Assembly (NCBI RefSeq): GCF_000518685.1
Contig: NZ_JAEB01000001.1
Coordinates: 62,001 to 126,000 of the forward strand
DNA from: Eubacterium xylanophilum ATCC 35991
GTDB lineage: Bacteria; Bacillota; Clostridia; Lachnospirales; Lachnospiraceae
Direction: 5' to 3'
Length of the DNA: 64,000 nt
How positions within the stretch are numbered: the first letter of the stretch is position 1; the number at the start of each line of letters is the position of its first letter. Below the pieces are notes generated by a model that saw nothing but the letters and a program-made list of their open reading frames with translations, was not told the origin of the DNA and did no database searches. Both the position numbers and the translations under genes were made by a program. Positions 33,301 through 42,932 of the stretch are shown here, in pieces.

Positions 33301-33988
33301 TATTAAGCTCACCGTAGCCGAGATCAAACGCAAATCCCTTGAAGCGTCAGAAGAAGGCGCGGAGGACGTCTATGAGATTGAAGTTGATGATCGAAGGATT
33401 CCACAGTTTATAGCGGAGTCAGAGGAGAAAACTCAGTCGGGTACAGTTTATGGAAATGCATGGCATCATTTCTTCGCCAACGTAAACCTGGATAAAATGC
33501 CGGACGGAGATATTATAAAGTCAGAGATTGATAGGTTGTTGGCTGAGGGCATGATAACGGAGGAAGAGGCCAAATTCCTCAGTGTTAGAAAGATTTTAGC
33601 ATTCTTTGAGACCGACGTGGCAAGACAGATTATAGAGGCCAATGAGCGCGGGCAGGTGTTTAGAGAGCAGCCATTTGTGATTTCAGTTTCCATGAACGAG
33701 ATAGAGAAGTATGGCTATGAGGCTGATGAAGATGGCAAGGAAAATGTTCTGATACAGGGAATCATCGATATTTACTACTTCGATGGCGACAAGATAGTGC
33801 TTCTTGACTATAAGACGGATAAGGTGGAGGATGAGGAGCAATTGATTGACAGGTATCAGATTCAGATTGATCTCTATGCCAAAGCTCTTCAGAATAGCCA
33901 TGGAGTGAGAAAAATCGACAAGAAGATCTACTCTTTTTCTCTCGGAAAAGTAGTGGATATGGGAGGTTTGAGCGACACAAGTGAGTGA
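30386..33988 (+). CDS. addA: AddA subunit of the AddAB helicase-nuclease
   Basis: A UvrD-type helicase of about 1,200 residues with Walker A SAAAGSGKTAVL, motif II VDEYQDSN, motif III VGDVKQSIYRFR, and later helicase motifs VMTIHKSKGLEFP and LYVALTRARDKL. A C-terminal RecB-like nuclease ends with DKIVLLDYKTDKVED. It is the motor and one nuclease of AddAB. I chose ATG 30386, eight bases after GGAGG; GTG 30377 and ATG 30380 in the same frame are alternatives. It overlaps both neighbours, so addB-addA-methyltransferase are translationally coupled. Confidence 0.96.
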   Translation: MNWTDDQRRVIEDRGHNVLVSAAAGSGKTAVLVRRIIERILSEENPVDIDQFLIVTFTNAAAGEMKERIQKAISDALVENPENEHLQRQILLVQGAQITTLHSFCKFIIENYFYKIGFDPSSRIAKPAEIEMIKDEILDELVEEKYDSLDSAFLEMMSHKSNKSADESFKACVNSLYEGAQNEPFPEDFYERMYEFCRMETLDEIIGSKIGQWALGQIDKMMKSALEGYQSLRDWVRLNSADLNEKFEKFARKEHERIQSAYDKFVSGDYESFFAEISSRFDTLSLGRKKEEQEYREYFKARREVCKSTVIEANSYDFFTNSYVADYHKEMRKYAEVFLSTAEEFGRRFAEEKANRGIHDFDDLEHFAIRILIERDEEKNETLSDAALQLKDQFVELMVDEYQDSNFVQEKIISAISRDNNRFIVGDVKQSIYRFRNARPDLFIDKMFRYGREEDKNSVVISLNQNFRSRKSVIDGVNDLFLKIMHRDFGDIEYDDVAKLYYGELYEKAQDDPRTTEVEQEDGSGKSTYDTSEVFYIEDGGIEEEGILIADEIEKYVNGENPLYVLDGDSYRKAEYGDCAVLLRSIKSNGKAICDALESRGIPVYMENSNGFFDTREVALIMDVLRIIDNPLQDIPLVAVMRSPIYDFSDEELVFIRERNSSEYFYESVRHYSANESADRVLVNKVADFLGDLEMLREIASTKTVTEVMETVFNISQIDYILMSMPGGEQKKANLELLMELAEEFDESSYKGIHQFVRYVEKVKKQKSDYGEASIAGEGQNSVRVMTIHKSKGLEFPICFVAATGKRLLKNDTEGMMTFSFDYGILTPIYDGERYVSTKSVFSSIFKKNEKYQSLAEELRVLYVALTRARDKLIVVGSGSRVKSISLDFYGRSTAKSYMEWIVSAVSQSDYFRFHNLTSDDIAELEVEKVVENRIDNAIINNFDTSVEYHSEIERIFDFMDHKNREEYLETPIKLTVAEIKRKSLEASEEGAEDVYEIEVDDRRIPQFIAESEEKTQSGTVYGNAWHHFFANVNLDKMPDGDIIKSEIDRLLAEGMITEEEAKFLSVRKILAFFETDVARQIIEANERGQVFREQPFVISVSMNEIEKYGYEADEDGKENVLIQGIIDIYYFDGDKIVLLDYKTDKVEDEEQLIDRYQIQIDLYAKALQNSHGVRKIDKKIYSFSLGKVVDMGGLSDTSE

Positions 33989-34754
33989 TAATGCATATAC
34001 GGATTTTGCCAATATATATGATGATATGATGGAAAATATTCCCTATGCCGATTGGGTGGAAAAACTCCACAAACTCTTCGCCGGACGAGGTGTGAAGGGG
34101 GTTTGCGAATTGGCATGTGGAACGGGAGTGATTCTTGAGGGGCTGTCAGAGCATGGTTATGACTTGGTTGGAATAGATATTTCTGAGTCCATGCTCAGTG
34201 TGGCAACTGAGAGGCTTTCTGATGCAATCATGGAGGGAAAGTGTGTTGTTTCCCTTCAAGATATGCGCCGGTTTGCCCTGCCAAGTCCGAGTGATGCAGT
34301 GATATGCCTCTGTGATTCCGTAAACTATTTGAGCAAATCGGAATATTTACTTGACATGTTTCGAAGTGTGCGAGAAAATATGAAAGACGGGGGAATATTC
34401 ATATTCGATGTCAAAACAGAGCATTGCTTTAGGGATGTCATGGGAGATGAAGTAAGAGTAGATGAGGGAGAAGAGGGAGATTATCTGTGTATATGGGATA
34501 ACAACTATGATGAAGGGGCAAAGTGCAATGAATATTTGCTGACTATTTTTGAACGATGTGGTGACGATATATACAGAAGAACAGACGAACTTCATACTCA
34601 GTATGTTCATGACCATACAGAAATAATCGAGGCCATGGAAGATGCCGGGTTTAAGAATATAGGATGGGGATGTGATATTGATGACATTCTCGTCAGAGAA
34701 AAGCAAGATGTAGACAATATGCTTGAAAGGATATATTACTATGGAGAAAAGTAG
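33981..34754 (+). CDS. Class I SAM-dependent methyltransferase (257 aa)
   Basis: SAM-binding motif I is VCELACGTGVILEGL, followed by the acidic end of beta-2 (LVGIDISESM) and motif II/III segments (VVSLQDMRRF, DAVICLCDSVNYL). The family (UbiE/YdfC-like) modifies small molecules or tRNA; the substrate cannot be told from sequence. It starts at GTG inside the end of addA (8-base overlap) and its stop overlaps the next gene by 14 bases. Similar methyltransferases commonly follow addA or comEA in Clostridia, but I do not assign a symbol. Confidence 0.85.
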   Translation: MSDNAYTDFANIYDDMMENIPYADWVEKLHKLFAGRGVKGVCELACGTGVILEGLSEHGYDLVGIDISESMLSVATERLSDAIMEGKCVVSLQDMRRFALPSPSDAVICLCDSVNYLSKSEYLLDMFRSVRENMKDGGIFIFDVKTEHCFRDVMGDEVRVDEGEEGDYLCIWDNNYDEGAKCNEYLLTIFERCGDDIYRRTDELHTQYVHDHTEIIEAMEDAGFKNIGWGCDIDDILVREKQDVDNMLERIYYYGEK

Positions 34755-36624
34755 ATTAAAGAAGAGGTTTCTCGCATGCGTGGCGATGTTTGCCCTAGTG
34801 CTTGGGGTAGTTGTAACCAATGTTTCGACGGAAGCTGCTACTAAGGGAAAAGTTACTGCAGCCAGTGGGCTCAACATGAGATCGGGAGTGGGAACGGATT
34901 ACTCAGTAATTACCACAATCCCCTCTAATGCCACAGTGACAATTAACAGCAAAAATGCAGGTACGGATTCAAATGGCGTGACCTGGTACAAGGTGACATA
35001 TTCCGGGAAAACGGGATATGTTTCTTCGGCATATATAAGTATCCAGAGTTCGGGAAGCTCCAATAGTGAAGTGGACCCGGCGGAGCCAAGTGGCGGAAGC
35101 TCTGCGACTATTTACAAGACTGAGGTTTCGTATGTGAAGATAAATGTTCCGGTGACTTTGAGAGGAAAAGTTGTTCCAAAGAAGACAGCCGGGGGCAAGG
35201 ATTACAAAGTTGGAAAGAAGAAAGTGACCCTTGTAAAGGGGAGTTCTGCCAAGATAATAGGCGAGAAAACTGTTGGCACAGTCAAGTGGTTCAGGGTAAA
35301 GTTTAAGTATAACAAGAAATATCACAAGGCTTATGTCAAAAGCACTAAGGTCAACATGAATCTTGGAAATTCGGCTAACGGCCAGGTTATCACTGTAAAG
35401 AAAAACCTCAATATCAGGAAGAAAGCCGGATCGAAGAGTGCGTATTATAAGATCAAGAAAAAGATTGTAAAGATTCCATTATCGTCCAAAGTAAAGGTGA
35501 TAAAGGCAAAATTTGTGGGAAAGACGCTGTGGTATAGGATTTCATTTACCTACAAGAATAAGACCAGAAAAGGGTACTGCAAGGCGAAGTATATAAAGCT
35601 TGTAAAGCTCAAAGTCACTAAGAAAGTAAAGGTGACAGCCCTTACATCTGCACAGTTTGAAAAGTCCATGAAGGATCAGGGCTTCCCGGATTCTTACAAG
35701 GATAGTCTTCGAAAGCTCCATGAATCCTATCCTTACTGGGAGTTCAAGGGATTTAAGACGGGGATTACCTGGGCGGATGCTATAAAAGCTGAGTCAAAAC
35801 TGGGGATGAATCTTGTTTCAAATGGCAAGAGTGAGGCGTGGAAGTCAAAAGCCGAGGGGGCTTACGATGCATCAACAGGAAAGTGGATTGTATTTGACGG
35901 TTCAACTTGGGTTCAGGCCAGTGATGCCGCTATCAAGTATTACATGGATCCCCGCAACTTCTTGACTATACAGAGTGTGTTCCAGTTCGAGCTTCTGGGA
36001 TATCAGCCACAGTATCAAACAGCGGATGGTATCGCCAAGGTTATACAGAATACTCCGTTTGGCGGAAAGAGCTTTAGTTATACAGATTCTAACGGCAGCA
36101 ACAAGACAATTACATATGCACAGGCATTTGTGGAAGCCGCCAAGGAATCCGGTGTGAGTCCATATCACCTGGCATCAAGGGTTAAGCAAGAAGTTGTAAC
36201 AAGTGCTACTACTACCAGTATTGCTGTTACGGGAACGAATTCCACATATCCGGGAATATTTAACTTCTACAATATCGGAGCTACAAGCGGAAGCAATCCT
36301 GCGTTAAATGGCCTTAAGTGGGCGAGCCAGGGGTCGACTTATATGCGTCCGTGGAATAATAGATACAAATCCCTTGTGGGAGGAGCTACATATATAGGCA
36401 ATAATTATATCAATAAGGGCCAGAATACAGGATATCTTCAGAAGTTCAACGTGACTTCGACCAACAGGTATTCTCACCAGTATATGACCAACCTTGAGGC
36501 AGCTAATTCAGAGGCCCTCAAGACGAAGAATGCCTATGCGGGTAATCTTGACAAAGCGCCGTTGGTATTTTCAATTCCTATATATGAGAATATGCCATCA
36601 AATCCGTGTGCGGCACCACAGTAG
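34741..36624 (+). CDS. Secreted SH3-repeat N-acetylglucosaminidase (cell-wall hydrolase)
   Basis: A signal peptide (KKRFLACVAMFALVLGVVV) is followed by an SH3-type domain (GLNMRSGVGTDYSVI, residues about 40-90). Two more lysine-rich SH3-like units follow (about 120-290, including NLNIRKKAG). The C-terminal glucosaminidase domain (about 400-628) contains YYMDPRNFL, YHLASRVKQE with the likely catalytic Glu, and IFNFYNIGA. It should cut N-acetylglucosamine bonds in peptidoglycan outside the cell. The start is ATG 34741, overlapping the methyltransferase end; AAGGAT lies about 13 bases upstream, and a TTG at 34723 is possible. Confidence 0.87.
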   Translation: MEKSRLKKRFLACVAMFALVLGVVVTNVSTEAATKGKVTAASGLNMRSGVGTDYSVITTIPSNATVTINSKNAGTDSNGVTWYKVTYSGKTGYVSSAYISIQSSGSSNSEVDPAEPSGGSSATIYKTEVSYVKINVPVTLRGKVVPKKTAGGKDYKVGKKKVTLVKGSSAKIIGEKTVGTVKWFRVKFKYNKKYHKAYVKSTKVNMNLGNSANGQVITVKKNLNIRKKAGSKSAYYKIKKKIVKIPLSSKVKVIKAKFVGKTLWYRISFTYKNKTRKGYCKAKYIKLVKLKVTKKVKVTALTSAQFEKSMKDQGFPDSYKDSLRKLHESYPYWEFKGFKTGITWADAIKAESKLGMNLVSNGKSEAWKSKAEGAYDASTGKWIVFDGSTWVQASDAAIKYYMDPRNFLTIQSVFQFELLGYQPQYQTADGIAKVIQNTPFGGKSFSYTDSNGSNKTITYAQAFVEAAKESGVSPYHLASRVKQEVVTSATTTSIAVTGTNSTYPGIFNFYNIGATSGSNPALNGLKWASQGSTYMRPWNNRYKSLVGGATYIGNNYINKGQNTGYLQKFNVTSTNRYSHQYMTNLEAANSEALKTKNAYAGNLDKAPLVFSIPIYENMPSNPCAAPQ

Positions 36625-36649
36625 AGAGTAGTATAAAGAGGAGATTTTT

Positions 36650-37951
36650 ATGAAGCTTAATTCAAGTAAAATATTCTGCAAGGCGGTATTACTCATGTTA
36701 ATATGCCTTACAGGATTTGCGATAGACAGCAGTATTTCTAAAGCGGAGGGGGCTAAAATAGAATTATCTATGTCTGCTCCCAAGGTGCAAGTTGGAAAAG
36801 AAGTGACGGTGATATGTACTATTACCTCAGATGAACCCATAACTGAGACAGAGTTTACGGTAGCTTATACTCCGGGTGTTTTGGCATTTGTAGAGGGAGG
36901 CACCAATGTTAGCGGCGGAAATGGTTATCTGTCTGTAAAGTCCGATGATGGCGGTGAAGGCCTGCTTCGCAAAACATTTTCCTTTAAATTCAAGGGATAT
37001 GCCAAGGGAAGTACAGAGATTTCACTTTATGGAAATTGTGATGTGTACAACGAAGCTGGGGAGAAGATGTCTGTGTCTGCCAATACCACATCGGTTGAAG
37101 TGGTGGCGGTAAATGAATCAGTAGAGACGCCAAATCCCAAGAGCACCATGGTACCGGCACAGCAGGTGAAAATGGTCAAACTGAGCAAGAATAATAAACT
37201 CAAGTATCTTCATGCAAACTGCGTGTCAATGACGCCAAAGTTTAACAATAATACTAATCATTACAATGTTACTGTAGATTGTAATACGGATTACCTATAT
37301 CTCAATTATGAGACGGCACAGTCCAAAGCTACAGTGTCATTTAAGGGAAATACGGAATTAGCTCCGGGAGTAAATCATCAGAAAATGATAGTTAAGTCAC
37401 AGTCCGGAGAAAAGAGAGTTTTCGAATTTGACATAATTAAGGAGTCAGAGAATGACACGGAAATCCGCAAGATAAAGGAAGCGGGGGCGAAAAATATAGA
37501 GTTTACTGTCATAGAAAAGGCAGGAAAAGTATATGTAAAGAATCAATATCAGTTCGAAGTGGTATCAGTTACCGACGAGGATATCCTTCCTTCGGGATAT
37601 GTCAAGACCAATATTGAGCTTGATGGAAGAAGTGTTACGGCATATACCATGGAGAATGATCTTGGAAATAATTATCTTCTCATGTATTTGAAGTATGAGG
37701 GGGGCGAACCTACGCTATATCAGTTTGATAGGCAGGAAAAAACTCTCCAGAGATACACGGGAACCATGACAGAAAAAGTAAACAAAGGGATTCAGGAGCA
37801 ACAGAAAACTATCTTTACGAATACCACATTATATGCTATAATTGTAGGACTCGTAATCCTAGTTCTCGTCCTAGTAATCACGCTCATAAATATGATAATA
37901 AAGAAGCGAGTGGGGAAGGGAAAACGCGAGTTAGATGACACAGATTTTTAG
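36650..37951 (+). CDS. Membrane-anchored surface protein with cohesin-like and cadherin-like beta domains
   Basis: A signal peptide is followed by a cohesin-type domain (about 30-155: IELSMSAPKVQVGKEVTV... and FTVAYTPGVLAFVEG). A cadherin-like beta-sandwich domain (about 185-265, with KFNNNTNHYNVTVDCNTDYL) and a mixed region of about 100 residues come next. The protein ends in a C-terminal transmembrane helix (AIIVGLVILVLVLVITLI) and a short basic tail, so it is held in the membrane with its bulk outside. Cohesin-like modules in non-cellulosomal bacteria are usually general adhesion modules. It follows the glucosaminidase by 25 bases with a good AGAGGAG, so it is probably in the same operon. 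Confidence 0.78.
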   Translation: MKLNSSKIFCKAVLLMLICLTGFAIDSSISKAEGAKIELSMSAPKVQVGKEVTVICTITSDEPITETEFTVAYTPGVLAFVEGGTNVSGGNGYLSVKSDDGGEGLLRKTFSFKFKGYAKGSTEISLYGNCDVYNEAGEKMSVSANTTSVEVVAVNESVETPNPKSTMVPAQQVKMVKLSKNNKLKYLHANCVSMTPKFNNNTNHYNVTVDCNTDYLYLNYETAQSKATVSFKGNTELAPGVNHQKMIVKSQSGEKRVFEFDIIKESENDTEIRKIKEAGAKNIEFTVIEKAGKVYVKNQYQFEVVSVTDEDILPSGYVKTNIELDGRSVTAYTMENDLGNNYLLMYLKYEGGEPTLYQFDRQEKTLQRYTGTMTEKVNKGIQEQQKTIFTNTTLYAIIVGLVILVLVLVITLINMIIKKRVGKGKRELDDTDF

Positions 37952-37962
37952 GAGGAAATACA

Positions 37963-40404
37963 TTGAGTATAGAATATACAAAGGTCGCAGAGAAAGTATT
38001 GATGCGGACTAACGAGGTTGCAGCCAAATTTAATACAGCAACTATTGACACAACTCATCTGGCATTTGCCTTGATTAGCACCAGGGGAGTTGCCGCCAGG
38101 ATATTAGTTGAAAACGGAGGGGACAAGGAGAAAGTTCTGGATATGATATTTGAGTCCATGGGACGATGTCAGCCGGATGAACAGCTTGAACCATCTCCAA
38201 GATTTAAGGAAGTAGTTGAGCATGCAGAGAGAATAGCTAAGTCCAATAAGGACAAGAAGGTTGGAACAGAACACCTTCTAATCGCTCTTCTTCTCAATAA
38301 GAATTGCACCGGAACAGTTATGTTACAGCAGTGTGGAATTGATGTCAGGAAGGCATATCTTGATGCCAATAAAACCATCGGAATAGACGATAATGCGGCT
38401 ATTGCGGAGTACTCTTCCGCGAAGAAAAAGAAGAAAAAGAAAAACAAACATACCATGCTCAAGGAGTATGGAACTGATCTAAACGAGCTCGCCCTTGCGG
38501 GAGATATCGATCCGGTTTATGGAAGACAAGAAGAGCTTGATAGCATGATTGAAACTCTTAGCAGACGCAAGAAGAACAATCCATGTTTGGTAGGAGATCC
38601 AGGTGTGGGTAAGACTGCCCTTGCTGAGGGACTTGCACTTAGACTCGTAGAGGGAAATGTTCCGGAGAGTGTCAAGAAAAAGAGAATCGTGAGCCTTGAT
38701 CTCACAGGTATGGTAGCTGGGGCAAAGTACAGAGGCGAGTTTGAACAGCGAATCAAGGATTCTATCAAAGAGGCTATAGATGATGGAAATGTCATTCTAT
38801 TTATCGATGAGTTGCATACAGTTATAGGTGCCGGTGGCGCAGAGGGGTCCATCGATGCATCCAATATCTTGAAGCCTGCGCTAGCCAGAGGTGAGCTTCA
38901 GGTCATAGGTGCCACAACCCGTGAAGAGTACCGCAAGTACCTTGAAAAGGATGCAGCGCTCGAACGTCGTTTTCAGCAGATAAGTATAGATGAACCTAGT
39001 GTTCCTGAAACTGTGGCGATGTTGAGAGGGCTTAAGGACAAATACGAAGAATTTCACGGATTGTCTATCAGTGATGAGGCGATAGAAGCAGCTGCTAAGC
39101 TATCCGACAGATATATAAGTGATAGATTTTTGCCGGATAAGGCAATTGACCTTATAGATGAGGCATCAGCCAGATTGAGACTTCTGAGTGCATTGAAAAA
39201 GGACAAGGATATCGAGGAGTGCGATGTGGCTCTCGAAGAATACCAAGGTGAGCTTGAGAGAGCCCTGAAGGAAGGGGACCTGGACTACGCAGTTGAGCTC
39301 AGAGAACTCCAGGACAAGGTGAACCAGAAGAAAAAGCGCGCCATTCTTCGTCAGGAGAAGCGTACCAACCAGAGAAAAATAGTCCTAGAGGAAAGGCATA
39401 TCCAGGAGATGGTGGCGAGAAAAACCAATATTCCCGTCAGTAGATTGGAAAAAACTGAGACCAAGCGACTGGCTGAACTTGAGAAAACTCTCCACAAGAG
39501 AGTTATTGGTCAGGAAGAGGCTGTTGATGCAGTTTCCAGAGCGGTCAGACGAGGACGTGTCGGGCTTAAGGATGCAAAGCGCCCTATCGGATCATTTTTA
39601 TTCCTCGGACCGACGGGTGTTGGTAAGACGGAGTTATCTAAGGCGTTGGCAGAAGCTGTATTTGGCGATGAGAAGGATATCATACGAGTTGATATGTCCG
39701 AGTATATGGAGAAGCACAGTGCAGCTAAGATTATCGGTTCTCCACCGGGATATGTTGGATATGATGATGGTGGACAGTTAACTGAGAAGGTGAGAAATAA
39801 GCCATATTCGGTTATCCTCTTTGATGAGATTGAGAAGGCTCACCCGGACGTATTCAATGTTTTGCTACAGATTTTGGAGGATGGTCAGGTGACGGATTCT
39901 CACGGTAAAACTGTTGACTTTAAGAATACTATTATCATTATGACGAGTAATGCGGGTGCAAATCGCATTATCGCGCCTAAGACACTTGGGTTTGTCACAA
40001 ACGAGAGTCGTGAGGAAAACCACAAGCGCATGAAAGACGGAGTAATGGAAGAAGTTAAGCATATATTTAAGCCGGAGTTTCTCAATCGTGTCGACGACAT
40101 CATAGTATTCCAGATGTTAACGAAGGATGAGATTGGTCAGATCGCTAAGCTGCTTTTGGATAACTTTAAGAAGCGCGTGAAGGAACAGCTGCAGATCAAT
40201 ATCACTATTCCGAAGAAAGTGGTTGAATATATAGCGGACAAGGGATTTGACAAGGACTATGGTGCACGTCCATTGAGAAGAGCTATACAGCATGATATCG
40301 AGGATTGCATCGCTGAAGAAATAGTTAACAAGAATGTTGTTATGGGCGACAATATTCGCTTGGCGCTGGAAGAAGATAAGATTTTAGTCAAAAAGAGCAA
40401 ATAA
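37963..40404 (+). CDS. clpC: ATP-dependent Clp protease ATPase subunit ClpC
   Basis: An 813-residue class I Clp ATPase. A double Clp-N repeat (1-145) is joined by a lysine-rich linker (KKKKKKNKH) to the first AAA+ module (Walker [10 protein letters not shown], Walker [10 protein letters not shown]). A UVR-type segment ([20 protein letters not shown]) lies in the middle domain. The second AAA+ module has [10 protein letters not shown] and [13 protein letters not shown]. With ClpP it unfolds and degrades proteins. The UVR segment places it in ClpC rather than ClpA/ClpB. It starts at TTG after TAGGAGG. The usual partners ctsR, mcsA and mcsB are not next to it. Confidence 0.95.
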   Translation: MSIEYTKVAEKVLMRTNEVAAKFNTATIDTTHLAFALISTRGVAARILVENGGDKEKVLDMIFESMGRCQPDEQLEPSPRFKEVVEHAERIAKSNKDKKVGTEHLLIALLLNKNCTGTVMLQQCGIDVRKAYLDANKTIGIDDNAAIAEYSSAKKKKKKKNKHTMLKEYGTDLNELALAGDIDPVYGRQEELDSMIETLSRRKKNNPCLVGDPGVGKTALAEGLALRLVEGNVPESVKKKRIVSLDLTGMVAGAKYRGEFEQRIKDSIKEAIDDGNVILFIDELHTVIGAGGAEGSIDASNILKPALARGELQVIGATTREEYRKYLEKDAALERRFQQISIDEPSVPETVAMLRGLKDKYEEFHGLSISDEAIEAAAKLSDRYISDRFLPDKAIDLIDEASARLRLLSALKKDKDIEECDVALEEYQGELERALKEGDLDYAVELRELQDKVNQKKKRAILRQEKRTNQRKIVLEERHIQEMVARKTNIPVSRLEKTETKRLAELEKTLHKRVIGQEEAVDAVSRAVRRGRVGLKDAKRPIGSFLFLGPTGVGKTELSKALAEAVFGDEKDIIRVDMSEYMEKHSAAKIIGSPPGYVGYDDGGQLTEKVRNKPYSVILFDEIEKAHPDVFNVLLQILEDGQVTDSHGKTVDFKNTIIIMTSNAGANRIIAPKTLGFVTNESREENHKRMKDGVMEEVKHIFKPEFLNRVDDIIVFQMLTKDEIGQIAKLLLDNFKKRVKEQLQINITIPKKVVEYIADKGFDKDYGARPLRRAIQHDIEDCIAEEIVNKNVVMGDNIRLALEEDKILVKKSK

Positions 40405-40439
40405 TTTTCTCAAAATGTGTGGAATTATTGTTCTAGATT

Positions 40440-40448
40440 TGATATAAT
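40440..40448 (+). promoter_or_regulatory. Extended -10 promoter of the small acidic protein gene
   Basis: TG-A-TATAAT is a classic extended -10 element; no good -35 is seen. It lies in the 82-base gap after clpC and precedes AAGGAGG and the ATG at 40487. Confidence 0.5.
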
Positions 40449-40486
40449 CAATACATAAACAAAAGGTGATCAAGGAGGGCAAAAAG

Positions 40487-40903
40487 ATGGCCGTTGTAGA
40501 GGAATTGATTCGTAAGGAAGCAGATGGTACACTCAGCTTTGGAAACTACTTGTTGGATTCCAAGACTAAGAAGTCGGATTTCAAGTATGAAGGGGATATA
40601 TACAAGGTAAAAACCTTCAATGAGATTACAAAGCTTGAGAAGAACGGTCTATTTGTTTATGAATCAGTACCGGGAAGTACAGTTACTAACTATTCAGATG
40701 ATGGAAACACAGTTTCTTTTTCAGTAGAGGCTGCTAAGGATTTGGGATTTACGCTTGAATTAGAGCCTTCACAGGAATATGAAGTTTCTCTTGATGGATC
40801 TTCACTTGGAAAGATGAAGACAAACTTAGGTGGAAAGCTCAATGTAAGTATAGAGTTAGATGAAGGCAAGAAAGCTGATATCAAGGTTAGTAAGTGTGAT
40901 TAA
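40487..40903 (+). CDS. Conserved hypothetical protein (138 aa)
   Basis: Not assigned. Soluble, mildly acidic, no signal peptide or membrane helix. It contains DGTLSFGNYLLDSKTKKSDF near the N-terminus, then beta-rich segments with regular strands (VSFSVEAAKDLGFTLEL, YEVSLDGSSLGKMKTNLGGK). The texture is similar to short Lachnospiraceae proteins that databases label endosialidase-like, a label without support here. The start is ATG 40487 after AAGGAGG; GTG 40466 is in the same frame but has no SD. It has its own extended -10 promoter and terminator, so it is a separate unit between clpC and radA. Confidence 0.75.
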   Translation: MAVVEELIRKEADGTLSFGNYLLDSKTKKSDFKYEGDIYKVKTFNEITKLEKNGLFVYESVPGSTVTNYSDDGNTVSFSVEAAKDLGFTLELEPSQEYEVSLDGSSLGKMKTNLGGKLNVSIELDEGKKADIKVSKCD

Positions 40904-40924
40904 TTAAAAGAACAAGTTAGATGA

Positions 40925-40959
40925 TAGTAGCGGTGCTGTCTTGGCACCGTTGCTATTTT
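40925..40959 (+). terminator. Intrinsic terminator before radA
   Basis: Twelve-pair stem TAGTAGCGGTGC with GCACCGTTGCTA (two G-U pairs), a seven-base loop and four T. Confidence 0.85.
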
Positions 40960-40993
40960 GTGTGGGAAAACTTAGCATGGGAGTTAATAAAAT

Positions 40994-42373
40994 ATGGCAA
41001 AATCAAAAGTGATTTTTTATTGCAAAGAATGTGGCAATGAGACTAGCAAGTGGCAGGGACAGTGTCCGGCATGTAAGGCTTGGAATACTTTGGAAGAAGC
41101 ACCCTCAGAGCGAATTGTTGCAGGGAAGAGTGTGAAGACATCTGTCAAAGTCGGTGATGTTACTCCGACTAGATATAAGGATATAACCACGGAGAAAGAA
41201 GTCAGAACAGGAACGGGAATGGCGGAGCTTGATCGTGTATTGGGCGGCGGTATAGTTGCCGGTTCGCTGGTTTTGGTTGGTGGAGATCCGGGAATCGGAA
41301 AATCCACATTGCTATTGCAGATGTGTAGAAACTTATCAAAAGAAGGTAAGAAGGTTTTATATGCTTCAGGTGAGGAGTCGCTCAAACAGATAAAGATGCG
41401 TGGTGACAGGATAGGAGAGTTTTCGGACTCTTTATTTTTGCTGTCTGAAACCAATATGACCGCAGTCGAGATGGCAATCGAAAAACTTGAACCCGAGGTT
41501 GTGATCGTGGATTCCATCCAAACTATGTATGAGGAAAACATAGATGCTGCTCCAGGCAGCGTGAGCCAAGTTCGAGAGATCACAGCGGTTTTGCTTAGGA
41601 TTGCAAAGAAAAACTCAATCAGCATTTTTATAGTTGGTCACGTTACCAAGGAGGGAAATGTGGCCGGGCCTAGAATGCTTGAGCATATGGTTGACAATGT
41701 TTTATATTTTGAGGGTGATCCTTCGGCGTCATATCGCATTCTTCGCGCAGTTAAGAACAGATTTGGTTCGACCAATGAGATAGGCGTGTTTGAGATGAGA
41801 GAGATGGGACTGGTTGAAGTTCCGAATCCTTCAGAGTATATGATGCAGGGTAAACCGGTAGGAGAACCGGGATCCGTTGTGGCTTGTGCCATCGAGGGAA
41901 CTAGGTCTTTTGTGATTGAAGTCCAGGCACTTGCGTGCAATACCTACTTCAATGTTCCGAGAAGGACGGCAGCTGGAACTGATTATAATAGAGTAAACCT
42001 TCTCCTCGCGGTTGTGGAGAAAAGACTTGGAATGCAGCTTTCATCGTATGATATATATGTAAATGTGGCAGGCGGCCTCAGAATCACGGAACCAGCTATG
42101 GATCTCGGTATTGTGGCAGCAGTAGTATCGAGTTTTAAGGGAAAGGCAATTCCGGATGATATGGTTATATTCGGTGAAGTTGGTCTTGTAGGTGAAGTAA
42201 GGGCTGTAACTCAGTGCGAGAAGAGAGTAGTGGAGGCAGCCAAATCCGGTTTTAAGCAGTGCATCATGCCGATGACAAATCTAGAAAATATTCAGAAGTC
42301 CGGTCAGCTAAAAAACAGCGATATAAAGCTTGTGGGAATCAGAAATATAAGAGAACTTTTGAACCATATATAG
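40994..42373 (+). CDS. radA: DNA repair protein RadA
   Basis: Full-length (459 residues): N-terminal zinc finger CKECGNETSKWQGQCPAC, Walker A GGDPGIGKST, the RadA-specific KNRFG motif (AVKNRFGSTNEIG), and a C-terminal Lon-protease-like domain with VAGGLRITEPAMDLGI and FGEVGLVGEVR. RadA is a hexameric helicase-like factor that extends RecA strand-exchange intermediates. The start is an ATG without an obvious strong SD (GGGAGT about 13 bases upstream). It follows a terminator, so it should have its own promoter. Confidence 0.96.
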   Translation: MAKSKVIFYCKECGNETSKWQGQCPACKAWNTLEEAPSERIVAGKSVKTSVKVGDVTPTRYKDITTEKEVRTGTGMAELDRVLGGGIVAGSLVLVGGDPGIGKSTLLLQMCRNLSKEGKKVLYASGEESLKQIKMRGDRIGEFSDSLFLLSETNMTAVEMAIEKLEPEVVIVDSIQTMYEENIDAAPGSVSQVREITAVLLRIAKKNSISIFIVGHVTKEGNVAGPRMLEHMVDNVLYFEGDPSASYRILRAVKNRFGSTNEIGVFEMREMGLVEVPNPSEYMMQGKPVGEPGSVVACAIEGTRSFVIEVQALACNTYFNVPRRTAAGTDYNRVNLLLAVVEKRLGMQLSSYDIYVNVAGGLRITEPAMDLGIVAAVVSSFKGKAIPDDMVIFGEVGLVGEVRAVTQCEKRVVEAAKSGFKQCIMPMTNLENIQKSGQLKNSDIKLVGIRNIRELLNHI

Positions 42374-42427
42374 CCCGTAGGTTCAGGCGCCTTGGGTAAA
42401 AATACAAGCCTGAGATAGGAAGAATAA

Positions 42428-42883
42428 ATGAGATTTAATACATGGGAAGACAAGTTGACTCCGTTATATAGATTTCTTATTGGAGCCTTGATAGTTATAA
42501 TAGGTATTGTAAAGCAGCTTTTTTCAGATAAGCCGCTTGAGATGTATGCATTCTACATTATGGTATTTGGTGTTCTTTGTATTGCCAACGCAATCATGAT
42601 GAAGATAACCAAAGAAAAAGTCAATATAATATTCTATGTGATTTGCACCATGATTCTTCTAATTGTGGGAATCAACCTGAGAGAATTCGAAGGTCTAAAG
42701 GGAGTGATGTTAAATACCATATATGTTGTATTGTTTGTAGTAGAATGGATAAAAAATGCTATTGTTATCAAAATTGATGACGGAATAAAGCGAGCTGTTA
42801 TGGGGTTTGTAGCCGCTTTTATCAATGTTTTATTTATGGCAATTACATTCTTGATACCAATATTGATTGCTGTATTTAAATAA
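42428..42883 (+). CDS. Small multispanning membrane protein (151 aa)
   Basis: Four or five hydrophobic helices: LYRFLIGALIVIIGIV, MYAFYIMVFGVLCIANAIMM, VNIIFYVICTMILLIVGI, LNTIYVVLFVVEWI and VMGFVAAFINVLFMAITFLI. Short charged loops separate them. The arrangement is reminiscent of HdeD/DUF308-type proteins, but I see no diagnostic motif. AGGAAG lies before ATG 42428, 54 bases after radA, so it may be cotranscribed with radA. A GC-rich hairpin GCGCCC-AAG-GGGCGC (42888-42902) follows its stop and may end or stabilise the transcript. Function unknown. Confidence 0.7.
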   Translation: MRFNTWEDKLTPLYRFLIGALIVIIGIVKQLFSDKPLEMYAFYIMVFGVLCIANAIMMKITKEKVNIIFYVICTMILLIVGINLREFEGLKGVMLNTIYVVLFVVEWIKNAIVIKIDDGIKRAVMGFVAAFINVLFMAITFLIPILIAVFK

Positions 42884-42887
42884 AATG

Positions 42888-42902
42888 GCGCCCAAGGGGC
42901 GC
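42888..42902 (+). terminator. GC hairpin after the membrane protein gene
   Basis: GCGCCC-AAG-GGGCGC with a three-base loop, followed by AAAATATTTT rather than a clean T-run, so termination is only possible, not certain. Confidence 0.45.
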
Positions 42903-42932
42903 AAAATATTTTACAATATGGAGGTATGCTAA